Under the pieces are notes generated by a model. It made no database searches. It worked only from the letters and a program-made list of their open reading frames with translations, and was not told the origin of the DNA. Positions 6,423 through 10,082 of a DNA stretch of 10,082 nucleotides are shown here, piece by piece. A program made the translations under genes and the position numbers. This DNA comes from Alphaproteobacteria bacterium. GTDB lineage: Bacteria > Pseudomonadota > Alphaproteobacteria > Sphingomonadales > Emcibacteraceae. The stretch's first letter is position 1. Every line of letters starts with the position of its first letter. The stretch covers positions 539 to 10,620 of the forward strand of contig JAADGA010000016.1 of NCBI GenBank assembly GCA_013152615.1, given 5' to 3'.

Positions 6423-7742
6423 ATGATGCATATCATCGACAGAAGATTAAATCCGAAAGGCAAGAGCCTGTCCAACCGCCAGCGTTTCCTTGACCGGGCG
6501 AAGAAACAGATTAAGAAAGCCGTCGATGACGCCATCAAAGGGCGCAAAATCACCAATAGCGAGGGCGGCGAGCGGATAAAAATCCCGGCTGACGGCCTTC
6601 ACGAACCACATTTTTCCGGTGATATGACCAAAGGCAACCGCAACCGGGTCATGCCCGGCAACAAGGACTTTGTCCCCGGTGACAAGATCAAACGCCCGCC
6701 ACCGCAAGGGGCCGGACAGGGCGGGCGCGAGGGCGCCGAAGACGGTGAAGGTGAGGACAGCTTTCAGTTTTCCCTGACCCGGGACGAATTTCTTGATATC
6801 TTTTTTGAAGACATGGCCCTGCCCGATTTCATTAAAAAATCGATTCGTCAGGAAGTCGTCCATGACTATCAACGCGCCGGTTATAACCGCCAAGGCTCGC
6901 CAAGCAATCTTAACCTTAAACTGACCATGCGCAACAGCCTCGCCCGGCGGCTGTGCCTGCATCGCCCGCGTGACGAAGAGATTGAACAGCTGGAGGAGCA
7001 GATCGCCGCCTTACGCGAAAAGACCACCCCGTCGGCAGCGGAGCAGGAAGAGTTGCAGGCGCTGCTGGAGCAATTGGAGAAAAAACAGCGCCGGCGCCGG
7101 GTGGTGCCCTATATTGATCCGCTTGATGTGCGCTATACCAGCTTTACCGAGGTCGAAAAGCCCAACACCCACGCGGTGATGTTCTGCCTGATGGATGTTT
7201 CAGGCTCCATGGGCGAAACCCACAAGGAACTGGCAAAACGCTTCTTCATGCTGCTGCATCTGTTCCTGATCCGGCAATATACCAAAGTCGACGTCATTTT
7301 TATCCGCCATACCCATCTCGCCAGTGAAGTCGATGAGGAAACTTTCTTTCACTCACGCGAAACCGGCGGCACCATTGTTTCCACCGCCCTTGAGGTGATG
7401 CAGCAGATTATCAAGGACCGTTATCCGGCCGAGGACTGGAATATTTACGCCGCCCAGGCCTCCGACGGCGACAATCTCAATAGCGACAATGCCCGCTGCC
7501 AACAGATATTGACCGAAGAATTATTGCCGCTGTGCCAGTATTTTGCCTATGTCGAGGTCTGGGATACTCACGAGGCCGAGATGTTCCCCGATGACAGCAA
7601 TGTCACCCGGCTGTGGCAGACCTATGACCTGATCCGGCAGAGTCATCATAATTTTGCAGTCAAGAAAGTCACCCGGCCCGAAGATATATTTCCGGTGCTG
7701 CATGATCTTTTCGCCAAAGACAAATCGCGTGAGGAGGCCTGA
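6423..7742 (+). CDS. yeaH: YeaH/YhbH family protein (DUF444), VWA-like MIDAS domain
   Basis: 439 residues, close to E. coli YeaH. It begins with the family-typical IIDRRLNPKGKSLSNRQRF (4-22). A glycine/acid-rich low-complexity stretch (about 96-112) precedes a conserved helical region. A charged segment with coiled-coil character follows (about 184-226, EEIEQLEEQIAALREK and more). The C-terminal half is von Willebrand factor A-like with a complete-looking MIDAS: D258-x-S260-x-S262 in MDVSGSMG, T317 in ETGGTIVS, and D348 in ASDGDN. It should bind a divalent cation and mediate protein contact. The ATG at 6423 is preferred over the adjacent one at 6426 because GGAGAG lies 9 bases before it. It sits between prkA and spoVR, and probably partners the PrkA ATPase in the way other VWA proteins partner AAA+ proteins; that last point is inference. 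Confidence 0.95.
   Translation: MMHIIDRRLNPKGKSLSNRQRFLDRAKKQIKKAVDDAIKGRKITNSEGGERIKIPADGLHEPHFSGDMTKGNRNRVMPGNKDFVPGDKIKRPPPQGAGQGGREGAEDGEGEDSFQFSLTRDEFLDIFFEDMALPDFIKKSIRQEVVHDYQRAGYNRQGSPSNLNLKLTMRNSLARRLCLHRPRDEEIEQLEEQIAALREKTTPSAAEQEELQALLEQLEKKQRRRRVVPYIDPLDVRYTSFTEVEKPNTHAVMFCLMDVSGSMGETHKELAKRFFMLLHLFLIRQYTKVDVIFIRHTHLASEVDEETFFHSRETGGTIVSTALEVMQQIIKDRYPAEDWNIYAAQASDGDNLNSDNARCQQILTEELLPLCQYFAYVEVWDTHEAEMFPDDSNVTRLWQTYDLIRQSHHNFAVKKVTRPEDIFPVLHDLFAKDKSREEA
7731..7737 (+). promoter_or_regulatory. Strong Shine-Dalgarno for spoVR inside the yeaH end
   Basis: GAGGAGG lies 5 bases before the spoVR ATG and within the last codons of yeaH. The yeaH TGA (7740-7742) abuts the ATG (7743-7745) with no gap. 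This fixes the spoVR start and points to coupled translation of the two proteins. Confidence 0.7.
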
Positions 7743-9281
7743 ATGAGCGCATCAAAAAAGAAAACCAGCGTGACACCGCTTTTTGACGGTGCCGAATGGG
7801 ATTTTGACAAGGTAAATAACAGTTTTCAGGCAATTCAGAAAATTGCGCTTGAGGAGCTGGGCCTTGATGTCTATCCAACCCAGATCGAGGTTATTACCTC
7901 GGAACAGATGCTTGATGCCTATTCTTCTGTCGGCATGCCGCTGATGTATAATCACTGGTCTTTTGGCAAAAGCTTCCTGCACGACGAGGCCCGTTACCGC
8001 AAGGGTCAGAGCGGCCTCGCCTATGAAATTGTCATCAATTCAAATCCGTGCATATGTTATATCATGGAAGAGAATTCCATGACCATGCAGGCGCTGGTCA
8101 TGGCCCATGCCGCCTTTGGCCATAATCATTTTTTCAAGAATAATCATCTGTTCAAACAATGGACCGACGCCAACGCCATTCTGGACTATCTGCAGTTTGC
8201 CCGCAATTATATTACCAAATGCGAGCAGCGCCATGGCCAGAAAGAGGTGGAAAAAATACTGGATTCCGCCCATGCGCTACAGGGTCAGGGAATCGATAAA
8301 TTCACCCGCCGCCAGAAACTTGATGTCGCCGCCCTGCGCCAGATTGAGCTGGAGCGCGCGGAATATGAGCGCAGCCAGTATAGCGAATTATGGCGGACCC
8401 TGCCCGAGACAACATCGAAGAATACCGGGGAAATTGACCTTATTGAACAGGAGCTGGCGCGCAAGCTCGGGCTGCCGGAATCCAACCTGCTGTATTTCCT
8501 TGAAAAGCACAGTCCGGTGCTGGACAACTGGCAGCGCGAGATATTACGCATTGTGCGCTCGGTAGCGCAATATTTCTATCCCCAGCGCCAGACCAAAATG
8601 ATGAATGAAGGCTGCGCCTGTTTTGTTCACCATACCATCATGAACCGGCTCTATGACAGCGGTCAGATTACCGAGGGCTGCATGCTCGAATTCATTGATT
8701 TCCACACCCGTGTTATCGCCCAGCCCGACTTTGACAGCCCTTATTTTTCCGGTATCAACCCCTACGCGCTCGGCTTTGCGATGATGAAGGATATTGAACG
8801 GATCTGTGAAAATCCGACCGATGAAGACCGGGAGTGGTTTCCGGCGATTGCCGGTAATAACCAGCCGATGAAGACGCTGCGCGAAGCATGGGAAAATTTC
8901 CGCGATGAAAGCTTTATCCTGCAATATCTCAGCCCGCACCTGATACGCGAATTCCGCCTGTTTAACCTGAAGGATGACACCACAAAGCCCCATTTTCTGG
9001 TTGATGCCATTCATAACGAGCGCGGTTACAAGACGGTACGCTCGGCCCTTGCCGCCCAATATTCGGTTGCCAGCCTTGATCTTGATATTCAGGTCACCAA
9101 TGTCGATCTTCACGGCAACCGGTCAATGATTCTCAGCCACAATATAACCAACGGCATGACGCTTGAGGAAAAACAGGCGCGGCAGGTCATTGCCCATATC
9201 CGACGACTGTGGGGCTATGATGTCTCGCTGAATAGTCGCGAACCGGACAGCGGCAAAATCGTAAAAACCTATACTGAATAA
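7743..9281 (+). CDS. spoVR: SpoVR/YcgB family protein
   Basis: 512 residues, essentially the length of E. coli YcgB. Family hallmarks include YPTQIEVITSEQMLDAY (44-60), MYNHWSFGKSF (68-78), AHAAFGHNHFFKNNHLF (121-137), MNEGCACFVHHTIMNRLYD (287-305) and GINPYALGF (337-345). Bacillus SpoVR is needed for normal spore cortex formation, and YcgB is a stationary-phase protein of unknown activity. H122, H127, H129, E289, H296 and H297 cluster in the two most striking motifs and could form a metal or catalytic site; this is inference. No signal peptide or membrane segment is seen. It is the last gene of the prkA-yeaH-spoVR operon, translated from a strong coupled ribosome site. In E. coli ycgB is separate from yeaGH, so the contiguous arrangement here supports a shared function. 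Confidence 0.95.
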   Translation: MSASKKKTSVTPLFDGAEWDFDKVNNSFQAIQKIALEELGLDVYPTQIEVITSEQMLDAYSSVGMPLMYNHWSFGKSFLHDEARYRKGQSGLAYEIVINSNPCICYIMEENSMTMQALVMAHAAFGHNHFFKNNHLFKQWTDANAILDYLQFARNYITKCEQRHGQKEVEKILDSAHALQGQGIDKFTRRQKLDVAALRQIELERAEYERSQYSELWRTLPETTSKNTGEIDLIEQELARKLGLPESNLLYFLEKHSPVLDNWQREILRIVRSVAQYFYPQRQTKMMNEGCACFVHHTIMNRLYDSGQITEGCMLEFIDFHTRVIAQPDFDSPYFSGINPYALGFAMMKDIERICENPTDEDREWFPAIAGNNQPMKTLREAWENFRDESFILQYLSPHLIREFRLFNLKDDTTKPHFLVDAIHNERGYKTVRSALAAQYSVASLDLDIQVTNVDLHGNRSMILSHNITNGMTLEEKQARQVIAHIRRLWGYDVSLNSREPDSGKIVKTYTE

Positions 9282-9284
9282 GTA

Positions 9285-9304
9285 AAGAATATGATGTTAT
9301 TCTT
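9285..9304. repeat. Inverted repeat between convergent spoVR and cytochrome b561 genes
   Basis: AAGAATA (9285-9291) and its exact reverse complement TATTCTT (9298-9304) flank a 6-base loop. It begins just after the spoVR stop and overlaps the stop codon of the opposing gene. The stem has only one G-C pair and no clear T-run, so it would be a weak terminator at best, though its position between converging genes suits a bidirectional one. Confidence 0.3.
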
Positions 9305-9860
9305 CCTGACGGTAAGACATCCGCCGCAGCACATCATCCTTCCTGATATAATGGTGAAAGAGTGCCGCCGCGACATGAAGGCTGAACACAATAATCAACA
9401 GCGCCGCCGTTACTTCGTGAACCTCTTCGAAAAACTCGCCAACGGGCTTGTTTTTGCCCACCAGCGCCGGCAGATCCAGCCCGAAGAATTTAACCGAATA
9501 GCCATCATAGGAGGTCAGCAACCACCCGAATATCGGCTGAACAAACATCAATAAATACAGCAGCATATGTGCGCCGCGAGCGCTTAAATCTTCAATCTTG
9601 CTCACGGCTCCGGGCATTTTTGGCACCGGATTGATCATCCGCCAGCCCAGACGCAATATCACCAGCACAAGAATTAAAATACCAAATGACTTGTGAATAT
9701 CAAACACCCCGGTCTTATAACCCAGCTGTTCCGGCGTATCCCCGGGCAGGTCGGCCATATAATAGCCAATAATAACCAGCCCCAGAAGAATTAGAAACAT
9801 ACCCCAGTGAAAGGCCTTGGCAACGCTGCCATAAGAGATATTGGTATTTTTTACTGCCAT
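9297..9860 (-). CDS. Cytochrome b561 family protein (CybB-like)
   Basis: 187 residues with four predicted membrane helices at about 14-35, 55-75, 94-116 and 146-169, the usual size and layout of bacterial cytochrome b561 (CybB). Such proteins carry two b-type hemes in the inner membrane and pass electrons from quinol. Conserved histidines at the expected places are H18 (KAFHWG), H56 (DIHKSFG), H148 (EVHEV) and H162 (SLHVAAALFHH). H98, H169 and H170 are additional histidines. The N-terminus YGSVAKAFHWGM and the turn LRLGWRMINPVPKMP (69-83) are family-typical. The ATG has only a weak GAG upstream. The gene converges on spoVR with 15 bases between stop codons. A partner electron acceptor is not evident in the window. 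Confidence 0.93.
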   Translation of the reverse strand: MAVKNTNISYGSVAKAFHWGMFLILLGLVIIGYYMADLPGDTPEQLGYKTGVFDIHKSFGILILVLVILRLGWRMINPVPKMPGAVSKIEDLSARGAHMLLYLLMFVQPIFGWLLTSYDGYSVKFFGLDLPALVGKNKPVGEFFEEVHEVTAALLIIVFSLHVAAALFHHYIRKDDVLRRMSYRQEE

Positions 9861-9987
9861 TTTTTACACTCGCTATAATTTATATCTATCGACCAGCCAA
9901 GGCCCCTGCCTTATGCTTTATATATGTATTATCACCGATAAAAGGCAGAATTTAGTCCTTGTCTTGCTAAAGCTGTTTATTACCAAT

Positions 9988-10082
9988 TTATTTTTTCCGG
10001 GTGAATCTATCCTTTAGCCGGGTGACATTCATCAGCCCCCACACCGGCACCACAATAATGGCCCCCAACAGGATATATTTGC
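9988..10082 (-). CDS. C-terminal end of an unidentified protein (partial)
   Basis: Thirty codons and a TAA stop are visible on the minus strand, entering from the right edge. The sequence starts with a hydrophobic stretch (KYILLGAIIVVPVWGLM) and ends in a basic tail (RLKDRFTRKK). This looks like a final membrane helix with a positively charged cytoplasmic end. The other two minus-strand frames either stop early or give unlikely peptides. I do not recognise the family. It lies 127 bases upstream of the cytochrome b561 gene in the same orientation. Confidence 0.45.
   Translation of the reverse strand, partial: KYILLGAIIVVPVWGLMNVTRLKDRFTRKK

Noticed and set aside
9872..9900. Minus-strand promoter TTGGCT-N17-TATAGC for the cytochrome b561 gene
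   Set aside because: Only 4 of 6 matches in each box, and the start site would fall about 5 bases before the ATG, removing the ribosome site.
9906..9948. Inverted repeat CTGCCTT/AAGGCAG between the cytochrome gene and the edge gene
   Set aside because: The 7-bp arms are separated by a 29-base AT-rich spacer and have no adjoining T-run; compatible with chance.
1..10082. Mobile element, CRISPR array, tRNA, rRNA or toxin-antitoxin genes
   Set aside because: No transposase or integrase motifs, spaced direct repeats or RNA-gene signatures were seen; all major frames are explained by chromosomal families.

Overview
The window looks like a chromosomal stretch of a moderate-GC Pseudomonadota, most probably an alphaproteobacterium. 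The grounds are the style of the sensor kinase around HELRTPLNAVIGFS, the stress operon type, and a possible EcfG-like promoter. The taxonomic call is inference, because no rRNA or other marker gene is present. I see no mobile element, tRNA, rRNA or CRISPR array. Coding density is high, and the only gap above 300 bases is 3998-4456.

Left part, minus strand (1-3997). Reading 3' to 5' on the page, a membrane-bound orphan sensor histidine kinase (3997-2228) is followed by a DUF885-family lipoprotein with zinc-metallopeptidase motifs (2166-283). After a 4-base gap comes the N-terminal end of Nnr, the NAD(P)H-hydrate repair enzyme (278-1, cut by the window edge). The 60-base gap after the kinase shows no convincing promoter, so all three could share a transcript starting near 4029.

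Centre (3998-4456). This 459-base divergent regulatory region has an AT-rich left half. That half holds a good minus-strand promoter for the kinase, a candidate plus-strand promoter, a CACCAT/ATGGTG dyad and several ACCAT copies. Its right half holds a long imperfect hairpin (4270-4342) and a candidate EcfG-type stress promoter (4353-4378).

Right part, plus strand (4457-9281). A compact three-gene operon encodes PrkA (AAA+ serine-kinase family), YeaH (DUF444, von Willebrand A-like) and SpoVR/YcgB. The gaps are 22 and 0 bases, and spoVR has a strong Shine-Dalgarno inside the end of yeaH. This conserved but poorly understood module is linked to stationary-phase, starvation and sporulation stress in other bacteria. 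The pairing of an AAA+ protein with a VWA protein recalls RavA-ViaA and CbbQ-CbbO. SpoVR carries a conserved-looking His/Glu-rich arrangement that could be the client active site; that is a hypothesis.

Far right, minus strand (9297-10082). A cytochrome b561-family di-heme membrane protein converges on spoVR with only 15 bases between the stop codons. It is followed by the last 30 codons of an unidentified gene with a hydrophobic C-terminus.
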